Part shown: piece after piece, positions 9,221-17,809 of the stretch
How positions within the stretch are numbered: the first letter of the stretch is position 1
Layout of the letters: the number at the start of each line of letters is the position of its first letter
Assembly: GCA_009843635.1 (NCBI GenBank)
Contig: VYDB01000082.1
Coordinates: 1 to 47,402 of the forward strand
DNA length: 47,402 nucleotides
Direction: 5' to 3'
From: Gammaproteobacteria bacterium
Lineage (GTDB): Bacteria > Pseudomonadota > Gammaproteobacteria > Pseudomonadales > Azotimanducaceae
Notes under the pieces: generated by a model
Seen by the model: only the letters and a program-made list of their open reading frames with translations
Databases searched by the model: none
What the model was told of the DNA's origin: nothing
Translations under genes and position numbers: made by a program

Positions 9221-11830
9221 ATGAAGACCGCAGAGGTGCGCCAGGCGTACCTGTCCTACTTTGAAGGCAAGGGCCATCGAGTGGTTCCGTCGAGCACGTT
9301 GGTGCCTCGTGATGACCCGACCCTGCTGTTCACCAACGCCGGCATGAACCAATTCAAGGACGCCCTGCTCGGCCGGGAGGATCCCGGCTACAAGCGAGCC
9401 GTCTCCTCGCAACGCTGCGTGCGGGCCGGGGGCAAGCACAACGATCTCGAAAACGTGGGCTACACGGCCCGCCACCTGACCTTTTTCGAGATGCTCGGGA
9501 ATTTCAGCTTTGGCGACTACTTCAAGGAAGAGACCATCGCTTGGGCTTGGGCGTTCGTGACCGAGGAACTCAAGCTGTCGAAGGATCGTCTTTGGGTCAC
9601 CGTGCACCCCACCGACGATGAAAGCCGCTGCCTATGGCGGGACAAGATTGGCATTCGGCCGGAGCGCGTGGTGGATCATGGCGACAACTTCTGGGCGATG
9701 GGCGATACCGGCCCCTGCGGCCCTTGCACCGAGATCTTCTACGACCACGGCCCCGAAGTGCCCGGCGGCCCGCCGGGTTCCGCCGATGAGGACGGCGACC
9801 GTTACATCGAGGTTTGGAACCTGGTGTTCCCCCAGTTCGACCGCGCCGCCGACGGCGAACTTACTCCCCTGCCCGCGCCGGGCGTCGATACCGGGATGGG
9901 GCTTGAGCGCATGGCCACGGTGCTGCAGGGCGTGCACAGCAATTTCGAGATCGATCTCTTTGCGGGCCTCATGCGGCGGGCCGGGGAATTTGCCGGCATC
10001 CGCGGCCGGGCGGCGGTCCTGGCCAATCCGTCGCTGCGGGTCATCGCCGACCATCTCCGGTCGAGCGCCTTTCTCATCGCCGACGGCGTTGCGCCGGGCA
10101 ACGAAGACCGGGCCTATGTGCTGCGCCGCATCATCCGCCGGGGATTGCGCCACGGCTACAAGCTGAAGATCCAGGAGCCCTTTTTCCACCAACTGGCCGA
10201 CCATCTGGCTGCTGAAATGGGCGAAGCCTATCCGCTGCTGGTGGAGAAGCTGGCTGACATCAAGCGCACCTTGCTGGCCGAGGAGGAGCGCTTTGCCGAG
10301 ACCTTAAGCCAAGGCATGGAACTGCTTGAAGGCACGCTGGCGGGCCAAGACGACGATTGCATTCCGGGCGAAGTGCTCTTCAAGCTGTACGACACCTACG
10401 GCTTTCCCACCGACCTCACCGCCGACATCGCCCGCGAACGGGGCTTGGCCGTTGACATGCCGGGGTTCGAGGCGGAAATGGAGCGCCAGCGGGAGCGGGG
10501 CCGAGCGTCGGCGCGCTTCGACTTCGCCTTGGGGCAGAAGGTGCGGGTCGACTCCAAGGTCGATTTCCTGGGCTACGACGGCTGTGCCGGCCAGGGCAAG
10601 GTCGTGGCCCTGTTCGATCCGGCGGGGGATGCCGTCGAATTCATCGGCGAGGGCGCCGAAGGCATTGCCGTTCTCGACCAGACACCGTTTTATGCAGAAT
10701 CCGGCGGTCAGGTGGGCGATACGGGCGCCCTCGGCAACGGCGGCATCCGCTTCGAGGTCTCGGACACCATCACCGCCGGTGAGCAGCACCTGCACATCGG
10801 CAAGATGGCCCAAGGCGAACTTCGCGTGGGCGACCCCGTGGCGGCGGAAGTGGACGCCGAGCGGCGCCGGCTGATACGCGCCAACCACTCGGCCACCCAC
10901 CTGCTGCATGCGGCCCTGCGCCGAGTGCTCGGTGATCATGTTCAGCAACGCGGCTCCTTGGTGGACGCCGAACGGCTGCGCTTCGACTTCTCCCACGGCC
11001 AACCGGTCAGCGATGCCGAGGTCGAAGCCATTGAGCGGCTGGTGAACGACCAGATCCAAGCGAACAGCGAAGTGGCCACCCGCCACATGAGCTACCCGGA
11101 GGCGATCGAGAGCGGCGCCGTGGCGCTGTTTGGCGAGAAGTACGGTGACCAAGTGCGGGTACTGGCCATGGGCGGCGACTACTCCGTGGAACTGTGCGGC
11201 GGCACCCACGTGGCCCGCACCGGGGACATCGGCCTGTGCAAGGTCACCAGCGAGTCCGGCATCGCCGCCGGCGTGCGCCGCATCGAAGCGGTCACCGGCA
11301 ATGCCGCGCTGGCGCGCATGGCCGATGCGGAACGACGCTTAAGCCAGTTGGCCGAGGCTCTCAAGACGACCCCCTTGGGCCTGCATGAACGGCTGCTCGC
11401 CGTGCTTGACGAAAACCAGGCATTGAAAAAGTCGTTGCGAGACGCCACCGATCGCATGGCGAGGGACGAAGGCAGCGGCCTTGCCGAGGAGGCTGCGGAC
11501 GTCAACGGCATCAAGGTGGTCGCCGCCGAAGCGCCGGGCGACGCCAAGGCGATGATGAAAACCCTCGACTTGCTCAAATCGCAGCTCGACCGCTACGTCA
11601 TCGTGCTTGGGCAGGCCAACGGCGGCAAGGTGAGCTTGGTGGCCGCCCTTTCTGCGGACCTCACCGACGTCTTCCAGGCGCCGGAATTGGTCAATGCGAT
11701 TGGCGTGGAAGTGGGCGCCCGTGGCGGCGGCCGGGCGGAACTGGCGCGCGCTGGCGGTGGCGACCAGGTCGACCGGCTCGCCGGGGCCTTGGCTGGGGTC
11801 GCCGACTGGGTCCGGGAACGGGTGGCCTAA
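9221..11830 (+). CDS. alaS: Alanine--tRNA ligase
   Basis: Charges tRNA-Ala and edits mis-acylated tRNA. The 869 residues compare with 876 in E. coli. The class II catalytic core starts at residue 1 with the SYFEGKGHRVVPSSTLVPRD motif 1 region and contains FTNAGMNQFKD. The editing domain has the zinc-type ATHLLH (HxxxH) and CGGTHVART (CxxxH) motifs. A C-Ala domain with a glycine-rich GARGGGRAELARAGG stretch ends the protein. It lies between recX and lysC, the order seen in Pseudomonas-like gammaproteobacteria. lysC begins two bases after the stop codon. Confidence 0.98.
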   Translation: MKTAEVRQAYLSYFEGKGHRVVPSSTLVPRDDPTLLFTNAGMNQFKDALLGREDPGYKRAVSSQRCVRAGGKHNDLENVGYTARHLTFFEMLGNFSFGDYFKEETIAWAWAFVTEELKLSKDRLWVTVHPTDDESRCLWRDKIGIRPERVVDHGDNFWAMGDTGPCGPCTEIFYDHGPEVPGGPPGSADEDGDRYIEVWNLVFPQFDRAADGELTPLPAPGVDTGMGLERMATVLQGVHSNFEIDLFAGLMRRAGEFAGIRGRAAVLANPSLRVIADHLRSSAFLIADGVAPGNEDRAYVLRRIIRRGLRHGYKLKIQEPFFHQLADHLAAEMGEAYPLLVEKLADIKRTLLAEEERFAETLSQGMELLEGTLAGQDDDCIPGEVLFKLYDTYGFPTDLTADIARERGLAVDMPGFEAEMERQRERGRASARFDFALGQKVRVDSKVDFLGYDGCAGQGKVVALFDPAGDAVEFIGEGAEGIAVLDQTPFYAESGGQVGDTGALGNGGIRFEVSDTITAGEQHLHIGKMAQGELRVGDPVAAEVDAERRRLIRANHSATHLLHAALRRVLGDHVQQRGSLVDAERLRFDFSHGQPVSDAEVEAIERLVNDQIQANSEVATRHMSYPEAIESGAVALFGEKYGDQVRVLAMGGDYSVELCGGTHVARTGDIGLCKVTSESGIAAGVRRIEAVTGNAALARMADAERRLSQLAEALKTTPLGLHERLLAVLDENQALKKSLRDATDRMARDEGSGLAEEAADVNGIKVVAAEAPGDAKAMMKTLDLLKSQLDRYVIVLGQANGGKVSLVAALSADLTDVFQAPELVNAIGVEVGARGGGRAELARAGGGDQVDRLAGALAGVADWVRERVA

Positions 11831-11831
11831 G

Positions 11832-13058
11832 ATGACTCTCATCGTTCAGAAGTACGGCGGCACCAGCGTCGGCAGCATCGACAAGATTCGTGCGGTTGCC
11901 AAGCGGGTGGGGGATGCGCGTGATGCCGGGCACGAGGTGATCGTGGTGCTTTCGGCGATGGCGGGTGAAACGGATCGCCTGCAGGACCTCGGTTCATCGA
12001 TTTCGGCGCGGCCAGCTCCGGAGGAGATGGACGTGCTGCTGGCCGCCGGGGAGCAGGCGTCAATTGCCCTGTTGGCCATGGCGCTCAAGGACCTCGGCCA
12101 TCCCAGCCGTTCCTACTTGGCGCACCAGGTGGGCATCCGCACGGACGCCGACCACCAGCGGGCCCGGATTGAACAGATCGATACAGCCGCCTTGCGCGAA
12201 TCGTTGGCTGCGGGAGTGACGCCGGTGGTGGCGGGCTTTCAAGGCATCGAAGGATCTTCGGGCCGGCTCACCACCTTGGGTCGCGGCGGTTCGGACACCA
12301 CCGCGGTCGCCGTGGCGGCGGCGGTTGAGGCGCACGAGTGCCAAATCTGCACCGACGTGGACGGCGTGTACACGGCCGACCCGAGGATCGTGGCCGACGC
12401 CCGCCGCCTTGATCACGTCACCTTCGAGGAGATGTTCGAATTGGCCAGCCTCGGCTCCAAGGTGCTGCATCCCCGGTCGGTTGAGTTCGCCGGCAAGTAC
12501 GCGGTGCCGCTGCGCGTGCTGTCGAGTTTCGCGGCGGGCGGCGGCACCCTCATCACCGTGGAGAGCGAATCTATGGAACAGCCCATTGTGTCCGGCATTG
12601 CCCATGCGCGCGACGAAGCCAAGATCACCATGTCCGGGGTGCCGGACGTGCCCGGCGTTGCGTCGAAGATCCTCGGCCCGGTGGGCCGCGCGCCCATCGA
12701 CGTGGACATGATCGTGCAGAACACCGGCGCCGACGGCCTGACCGACTTCACCTTCACGGTGAAGCGCGGCGACTATGCGAGGACCTTGGAGTTGGTGCAG
12801 CCGGTTTGCGCGGAACTCGGCGCCCGTTCGGTCTCCGGCGATGACCAGATCGCCAAGGTGTCGGTGGTCGGCGTCGGCATGCGCTCCCACGCCGGCGTCG
12901 CGATGCGGGTGTTCGACACCTTGGCAGCGGAGAACATCAACATTCAGATGATCTCCACCTCGGAAATCAAGATCTCGGTCGTCGTCGCGGAACGCTACAT
13001 GGAACTCGCGGTTCGGGCCCTGCACGCGGCCTTCGAACTCGACGAGCCGAAGGATTGA
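11832..13058 (+). CDS. lysC: Aspartate kinase
   Basis: Phosphorylates aspartate, the first step to lysine, threonine, methionine and diaminopimelate. The 408 residues carry the N-terminal kinase motif VQKYGGTSVG (5-14), TLGRGGSDTTAVAVAAA, and two C-terminal ACT domains with a VGVGMRSHAGVAMRVFD segment, typical of feedback-regulated monofunctional aspartokinases. The chosen ATG at 11832 lies one base after the alaS TAA; the open frame upstream is inside alaS. csrA, which often follows lysC in gammaproteobacteria, is not here. Instead a MaoC-like gene starts three bases after the stop. Confidence 0.97.
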   Translation: MTLIVQKYGGTSVGSIDKIRAVAKRVGDARDAGHEVIVVLSAMAGETDRLQDLGSSISARPAPEEMDVLLAAGEQASIALLAMALKDLGHPSRSYLAHQVGIRTDADHQRARIEQIDTAALRESLAAGVTPVVAGFQGIEGSSGRLTTLGRGGSDTTAVAVAAAVEAHECQICTDVDGVYTADPRIVADARRLDHVTFEEMFELASLGSKVLHPRSVEFAGKYAVPLRVLSSFAAGGGTLITVESESMEQPIVSGIAHARDEAKITMSGVPDVPGVASKILGPVGRAPIDVDMIVQNTGADGLTDFTFTVKRGDYARTLELVQPVCAELGARSVSGDDQIAKVSVVGVGMRSHAGVAMRVFDTLAAENINIQMISTSEIKISVVVAERYMELAVRALHAAFELDEPKD

Positions 13059-13061
13059 ACC

Positions 13062-13928
13062 ATGCCCTATGACGCGACGCTGGTGGGCCAATCCACGAAG
13101 CCCATCCACCACGAGGTGGATGCCCGGTGGATCATGTCCTATGCGGCGGGGCTCAATGACTGCAACCCGGCCTACTTGGGCACTGATCGCGCCAAGGTGG
13201 TGGCCCATCCGCTGTTTCCGGTCTGCCTGGAGTGGCCGACCATCCTGAGCAGCCGGCACATGCCCGGCTACGACACCCTGACGCCTGCCGAGGCGGCCCG
13301 GAGTGTCCATGCCGCACATGATCTGCACATCTTGCGGCCCATTGCGGAAGGCGAAACCTTGACCACGCAGGCGACCGTCACTGGCATGGAGGCCATCAAG
13401 CCAGGCGTCGCCGTCACCACCCGGCTTGACACCCGCAGCGCGGACGGCGAATTGGTGGCGCGCACTTGGCAACTCGGCATCGCCAGGGGCGTCGCCCTCA
13501 ACGGCACAGGCAGGGCGTTTGAACCGCCGCCGCCCCGCCCGTCGCTGCCATCGCCTTGGCGCCAACCCCAGCGCTTGCCCATCCCCGTCGCGGCCAATGC
13601 CGCCCATGTCTACACGGAGTGCGCGCGCATCTGGAACCCGATCCACACCGACCGCCGGGTGGCGTTGGAGGCTGGCTTGCCAGACATCATCCTGCACGGC
13701 ACGGCGACCTTGGCGCTGGCGGTCTCCAGGCTGGTGGATGAGTTCCTTGATGGGGAGCCCGGCCGAGTGCGACGCATCGGTGGCCACTTCAGGGCCATGG
13801 TGTTGATGCCTTCGACCATTGTTCTAGAAGTGCTCGGACGATCCGCGGACACCCTGTTCTTTCAAGTGTTGACCGCCAGCGGGGAGCCTGCCATCAGCCA
13901 AGGCTTCTTGAGCTACGGCGGGGCATGA
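13062..13928 (+). CDS. MaoC-like double-hotdog dehydratase family protein
   Basis: A 288-residue protein with two hotdog folds. The N-terminal half contains LNDCNPAYLGTD (31-42) and the C-terminal half ARIWNPIHTDRRVALEAG (188-205) followed by IILHGTATLALAV, the classical hydratase-2 region. These proteins hydrate or dehydrate enoyl/3-hydroxyacyl-CoA thioesters. The usual Asp-x-Asn-Pro-x-His dyad is split here: the N-half keeps Asp33 and Asn35 but has Tyr38 for His, while the C-half keeps Asn192 and His195 but has Ile190 for Asp. It therefore may have altered catalysis. The start is supported by GAAGGA upstream, and the stop overlaps selO by an ATGA junction. The natural substrate is unknown. 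Confidence 0.8.
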   Translation: MPYDATLVGQSTKPIHHEVDARWIMSYAAGLNDCNPAYLGTDRAKVVAHPLFPVCLEWPTILSSRHMPGYDTLTPAEAARSVHAAHDLHILRPIAEGETLTTQATVTGMEAIKPGVAVTTRLDTRSADGELVARTWQLGIARGVALNGTGRAFEPPPPRPSLPSPWRQPQRLPIPVAANAAHVYTECARIWNPIHTDRRVALEAGLPDIILHGTATLALAVSRLVDEFLDGEPGRVRRIGGHFRAMVLMPSTIVLEVLGRSADTLFFQVLTASGEPAISQGFLSYGGA

Positions 13929-15544
13929 GTCCCATGGCGGGCCTCTCGGCGCTGGCTTTCGACAACCGATTCACCCGCGAACTGCCGGCGGACCCCATCA
14001 CGGGCAGCGCTCGCCGGCAGATTCGCGGCGCGCTGTACTCGCGGGTGTCGCCGACGCCGGTGGTGGCGCCGGAACTGCTCGCCTACGCCATCGAAGTGGC
14101 CGAGTTGATCGGCCTTTCGGAGCGGGACTGCGCGTCGGATGCCTTTGTGCAGGTGTTTTCCGGCAATCGGGTGCTGGCCGACATGGACCCCCACGCCACC
14201 TGCTATGGCGGTCACCAGTTCGGCAACTGGGCGGGCCAGCTTGGCGATGGCCGAGCCATCAATCTTGGCGAGGTGATCGGGCCCGAGGGCCGTCAAACCC
14301 TGCAGCTCAAGGGCGCAGGGCCGACCCCCTATGCCCGCACCGCCGACGGCTTGGCGGTGCTGCGCTCCTCGGTGCGCGAATTCCTGTGCAGCGAGGCCAT
14401 GCACCACCTCGGCGTTCCCACCACCCGGGCGCTGAGCCTGGCGTTGACCGGCGAGAGCGTCGTGCGGGACATCCTGTACGACGGGCACCCGGCACCGGAG
14501 CCGGGGGCGGTGGTTTGCCGGGTAGCGCCTTCGTTTACCCGCTTCGGCCACTTCCAGATGTTGGCCGCCCGGGGTGAGACGGACCTGTTGCGGGCATTCT
14601 TCGACTACACGGTGGCGGCGGACTTTCCCCATCTGTTCGATGGCGAGGCAACCGGCGATGCGGATCTCCCCTTGGCCTGGTTCACCGAAGTCTGCGAACG
14701 CACCGCTGCCATGGTGGCGCACTGGATGCGGGTGGGCTTCGTCCACGGGGTGATGAACACGGACAACATGTCGGTGCTCGGCTTGACCATCGACTACGGC
14801 CCCTACGGCTGGCTGGAGGACTACGACCCGAACTGGACCCCGAACACCACCGACGCCGCCGGGCGCCGCTACCGGTTCGCCCACCAGCCGGCCATCGCCC
14901 AATGGAATCTGCTGCAGCTCGCCAACGCCATTTGTCCCCTGGTGGGCGAGGCGGCGCCCTTGGAGCAGGCGCTCAAGGACTTCGAGACCCGCTACATGGC
15001 CCACTGGCGCGCCATGATGAGCGCCAAGCTTGGCTTTGCGTCCCTGGGCGAGGCCGACACCGGCCTGCTGGACGAACTCGATGCCGTCCTCCAACTGACC
15101 GAAACCGACATGACGTTGTTCTACCGTGCCTTGGCTGACCTGTCGCCCGATCTTCTGGATCGCGATGTTCCGGACAGTGACGCCGCGTTGGTGGACCACT
15201 TGATGCGGGCCTACTACCGCCCGGATGAAGTGGCCGGCGAGCGGCGCGAGCGCATCAACGCTTGGCTGCGCGCCTACTTGATGCGCACCCGCCAGGAAGG
15301 CCGCCTCGCCGCCGAGCGCCAGGCGGCTATGAACGCGGTCAATCCACGCTACGTGCTGCGCAACTACTTGGCGCAACTGGCCATCGACCAGGCGGAGGCG
15401 GGCGATGCGTCCTTGATCCACGAGCTGCAGGACGTGCTGCGCAACCCCTACGCCGAGCAGCCCGGCAAGGACCAATTTGCGGAAAAGCGCCCGGAATGGG
15501 CCCGCACCCGCGTCGGCTGCTCCCAACTCTCCTGCAGTTCCTAA
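13925..15544 (+). CDS. selO: Protein adenylyltransferase SelO (YdiU family)
   Basis: A pseudokinase-fold enzyme that transfers AMP to hydroxyl side chains of proteins, linked to redox stress in E. coli. The 539-residue protein keeps the family blocks CYGGHQFGNWAGQLGDGRA, LQLKGAGPTPYAR with the ATP-contacting lysine, SSVREFLCSEAMHHLGVPTT, and GVMNTDNMS followed by DYGPYGWLEDYDP with the metal-binding Asn and Asp. It ends in LSCSS, the serine form of the C-terminal motif, where some eukaryotic members have Cys-Ser-selenocysteine. ATGA overlap with the MaoC-like gene indicates coupling. MPMAG-type alternative starts a few codons in are possible. Confidence 0.95.
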   Translation: MSPMAGLSALAFDNRFTRELPADPITGSARRQIRGALYSRVSPTPVVAPELLAYAIEVAELIGLSERDCASDAFVQVFSGNRVLADMDPHATCYGGHQFGNWAGQLGDGRAINLGEVIGPEGRQTLQLKGAGPTPYARTADGLAVLRSSVREFLCSEAMHHLGVPTTRALSLALTGESVVRDILYDGHPAPEPGAVVCRVAPSFTRFGHFQMLAARGETDLLRAFFDYTVAADFPHLFDGEATGDADLPLAWFTEVCERTAAMVAHWMRVGFVHGVMNTDNMSVLGLTIDYGPYGWLEDYDPNWTPNTTDAAGRRYRFAHQPAIAQWNLLQLANAICPLVGEAAPLEQALKDFETRYMAHWRAMMSAKLGFASLGEADTGLLDELDAVLQLTETDMTLFYRALADLSPDLLDRDVPDSDAALVDHLMRAYYRPDEVAGERRERINAWLRAYLMRTRQEGRLAAERQAAMNAVNPRYVLRNYLAQLAIDQAEAGDASLIHELQDVLRNPYAEQPGKDQFAEKRPEWARTRVGCSQLSCSS

Positions 15545-15564
15545 ACCAACGTAAAGGAAATCCC

Positions 15565-16044
15565 ATGACCACTCTCAATGAAATTGCCCCGGCGTTCATC
15601 GACATGGCGCACCGCATCGTCTGGTGCTCGGCGGCCACCGTCGATGCCAAGGGCCGTCCGCGCGCCCGGGTGCTGCACCCCATCTGGCAGTGGGACGGCG
15701 CTGAATTGACCGGCTGGATCGCCACCGGCCCCACGCCCATCAAGCGGGCGCACTTGGCGACCAGCCCGCACGTCTCCTGCAACTACTGGTCGCCGAACCA
15801 GGACACCTGCGTCGCCGAATGCCACGCGGAGTGGGCCTTCGACGATGCCACCAGGCAAATGGTCTGGGATCTGTTCGCCAACGGCCCGGCTCCGGTGGGC
15901 TACGACCCGTCCATCATCCCCGGCTGGGACAACGCCGCCTCGCCCAACTTCGCGGCCCTCAAGCTGCGCCCTTGGCGCATCCGCGTGATGGCTGGCGACG
16001 TGATGATGAAGGGGGAGGGCGCACCCTTGGTTTGGCAGGGCTAG
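15565..16044 (+). CDS. Pyridoxamine 5'-phosphate oxidase-like flavin split-barrel protein
   Basis: A 159-residue single-domain protein with the split-barrel fold of PNPOx-like proteins. TVDAKGRPRARVLHPIW (near 25-41) corresponds to the strand and loop that hold the FMN or F420 phosphate, and PHVSCNYWSPNQDT to a following strand. It is too short and lacks the C-terminal region of true PdxH, so it is better called a general-stress or uncharacterised flavin oxidoreductase. AAAGGAAA before the ATG at 15565 supports this start over the longer open frame, which lies inside selO. Its TAG stop is part of a CTAG shared with the convergent SDR. Confidence 0.78.
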   Translation: MTTLNEIAPAFIDMAHRIVWCSAATVDAKGRPRARVLHPIWQWDGAELTGWIATGPTPIKRAHLATSPHVSCNYWSPNQDTCVAECHAEWAFDDATRQMVWDLFANGPAPVGYDPSIIPGWDNAASPNFAALKLRPWRIRVMAGDVMMKGEGAPLVWQG

Positions 16045-16919
16045 AACTGCTCCCCCCTGGCTAAGCCGGCTGCTATCGCCCCCAGATCCACGGCGGCGGG
16101 TCCGCCGCGGGCCAGGACGTGCTCAATACGGGAGCGCACGAAATCGTCCCACGGGGGGTGCGGCAGGATGTAGAGCCGATCCTCTTCGATGGACTGCACC
16201 ACGGCCTCGGCGATTTCGGCGGGCGCCTTTCCCTGTTCGAGCAAGGCACGGCCGACAGCCATCGCTTCCGAGGGGGCGTCGGACGAATCGCTGCGCAGTT
16301 CGGTCGGGCGATTGCGCTCGGCGTCGTAAATTTGGGTGTTGACCAAGCCGGGGCAGAGCACCGAGGCGCCGATGGCGGCATCTCTAGCCTTGAGATCGTT
16401 GTAGAGGTTTTCGGTCAGGACCAAAACCCCATGCTTGCTGACGCCGTAGCTGCCCGTTGCGGGCATCAACGCGGCCAGCGAGGCGGTGTTGACGATGTGC
16501 CCGCTTTCGCCGTGCTCCAGCATGTGCGGCACGAAGGCCCGCAGGCCGTACAGCACACCATGGAGGTTGACGCCGAGCACCCAGTCCCACTCGGACTCCG
16601 GCAGTTCCCAAACGCCGGCGTTAGCGCTGCTGGTGCTGACCACCCCGGCGTTGTTGCATAGCACATGCACCTTGCCGAAGGCGTCGATGGTTCGCTCGGC
16701 CAACTCGAAAACGCTTTCCCGGACCATGGTGTTGACCGGCACGCCGATGACTTCGGCCTGGCGCGCTTCAAGTTGTTCCACCGCCTGGCTTAAGGCGTCC
16801 TCCTCGATGTCGGCGAGCACCACCCGCATTCGAGCGGCGGCGAACCGTTCAGCCAAGGCGAGGCCGATGCCGCTGGCGGCGCCGGTCACCACGGCGGTCT
16901 TGCCTGCAAAGTCCTTCAT
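16041..16919 (-). CDS. SDR family NAD(P)-dependent oxidoreductase
   Basis: A classical short-chain dehydrogenase of 292 residues. It has TGAASGIG (12-19) for the cofactor, Asp37 at the end of strand 2 suggesting NAD preference, NNAG (89-92), catalytic Ser147, Tyr158 and Lys162 in YGVSK. The C-terminal extension after CPGLVNTQIYDAERNRP is longer than in minimal SDRs and may form the substrate lid. Substrate is not predictable. It is convergent with the flavin protein gene and diverges from xth across an 88-base spacer. Confidence 0.88.
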   Translation of the reverse strand: MKDFAGKTAVVTGAASGIGLALAERFAAARMRVVLADIEEDALSQAVEQLEARQAEVIGVPVNTMVRESVFELAERTIDAFGKVHVLCNNAGVVSTSSANAGVWELPESEWDWVLGVNLHGVLYGLRAFVPHMLEHGESGHIVNTASLAALMPATGSYGVSKHGVLVLTENLYNDLKARDAAIGASVLCPGLVNTQIYDAERNRPTELRSDSSDAPSEAMAVGRALLEQGKAPAEIAEAVVQSIEEDRLYILPHPPWDDFVRSRIEHVLARGGPAAVDLGAIAAGLARGEQF

Positions 16920-17007
16920 GATGTCGTTCCCTTGTTGGTGGTTTGTGGGTCGTTGAGGAGGGGCTCAAACCGCGTCAGTATAGTGGTCGCCTCGGAGGTA
17001 TGCCCAA
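16920..17007. promoter_or_regulatory. SDR/xth divergent spacer
   Basis: TATAGT at 16979-16984 is a good plus-strand -10 for xth, with CGGAGG just before the ATG at 17008 as ribosome site. No convincing -35 is found at 16-18 bases. A small inverted repeat TTGAG (16953-16957) / CTCAA (16964-16968) lies in the -35 area and might be an operator half or chance. Confidence 0.35.
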
Positions 17008-17775
17008 ATGCGCATCTTGAGTTGGAATGTCAATGGTCTGCGCGCCTGCACCCGCAAGGGCTTTCGCGGTTTTTTGGCTGATTGCGGCGCTGACGTCCTG
17101 GCCTTGCAGGAAGTGCGGGCTTTTCCCGAGCAGCTCGATGCCGACGTGCGGGCGCCGGAGGGTTGGCAGGCGGCATTCGCCCCAGCGGAGCGGCCGGGCT
17201 ACAGCGGCGTGGCGCTGTACAGCCGCCAGGCGCCGGATCGCATTGAAACCGAGCTTGAGCCGCGCTTTGACGTGGAGGGCCGCTTCATCGCGGCCCACTT
17301 TGGCCGCCTGGTGGTGGCGAGCGTCTATTTCCCCAAGGGCAGCGGCCGGGAGCGGGACAATAGCCGCGTGCCCTACAAGCTCGACTTCTACCGCGCCGTG
17401 TTTGATCGCGTTGAACGCCTGCGCCGCCGGGGGCCGGTGTTCGTCGCTGGCGACTACAACACCGCCCACGAGGCCATCGACCTGGCGCGGCCCAAGGGCA
17501 ACGTGAAGAACAGCGGCTTCCTGCCCGAGGAACGGGACGAGATCAGCCGCTGGCTTGATGCTGGCTGGGTGGACACCTTTCGCGCCCGCCACCCCGATGC
17601 GCCTGGCCACTACACTTGGTGGCGGCAGTTCGGCGGCGCCTGGGAACGCAACGTCGGCTGGCGCATCGACTACATCTTGGCCTCGCCGTCGGCAAACAAA
17701 CGGGTGCAACGGGCCTTCATCTGGCCGCAGGCCACCGGCTCCGATCACTGCCCGGTGGGCGTGGACATCGCCTAA
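17008..17775 (+). CDS. xth: Exodeoxyribonuclease III / AP endonuclease
   Basis: Cleaves DNA 5' of abasic sites and removes 3' blocking groups in base excision repair. The 255-residue endonuclease/exonuclease/phosphatase fold keeps the metal and catalytic residues: Asn7 and Asn9 in SWNVNGLR, Glu35 in LALQEVR, Asp149 and Asn151 in AGDYNTAHE, and Asp246 with His247 in GSDHCPVG. The segment GWRIDYIL is typical of the ExoA/Xth branch. It is followed 34 bases later by the acyl-CoA ligase gene on the same strand, with no terminator seen between them. Confidence 0.95.
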   Translation: MRILSWNVNGLRACTRKGFRGFLADCGADVLALQEVRAFPEQLDADVRAPEGWQAAFAPAERPGYSGVALYSRQAPDRIETELEPRFDVEGRFIAAHFGRLVVASVYFPKGSGRERDNSRVPYKLDFYRAVFDRVERLRRRGPVFVAGDYNTAHEAIDLARPKGNVKNSGFLPEERDEISRWLDAGWVDTFRARHPDAPGHYTWWRQFGGAWERNVGWRIDYILASPSANKRVQRAFIWPQATGSDHCPVGVDIA

Positions 17776-17809
17776 ACTTGAGCCCGGAAACGCACGAGGA
17801 GGCTGGTTC

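Noticed and set aside
10304-11209. 301-codon minus-strand frame
   Set aside because: Antisense to alaS; no recognisable domain.
12060-13787. 575-codon minus-strand frame, the longest shadow
   Set aside because: Runs antisense across both lysC and the MaoC-like gene, which have clear motifs; length alone is explained by GC bias.
13913-15526. 537-codon minus-strand frame
   Set aside because: Exact antisense shadow of selO with His/Gly/Val-rich composition typical of reversed codons.
15262-15564. N-terminal extension of the flavin split-barrel protein
   Set aside because: Lies out of frame inside selO; a clear ribosome site before 15565 defines the real start.
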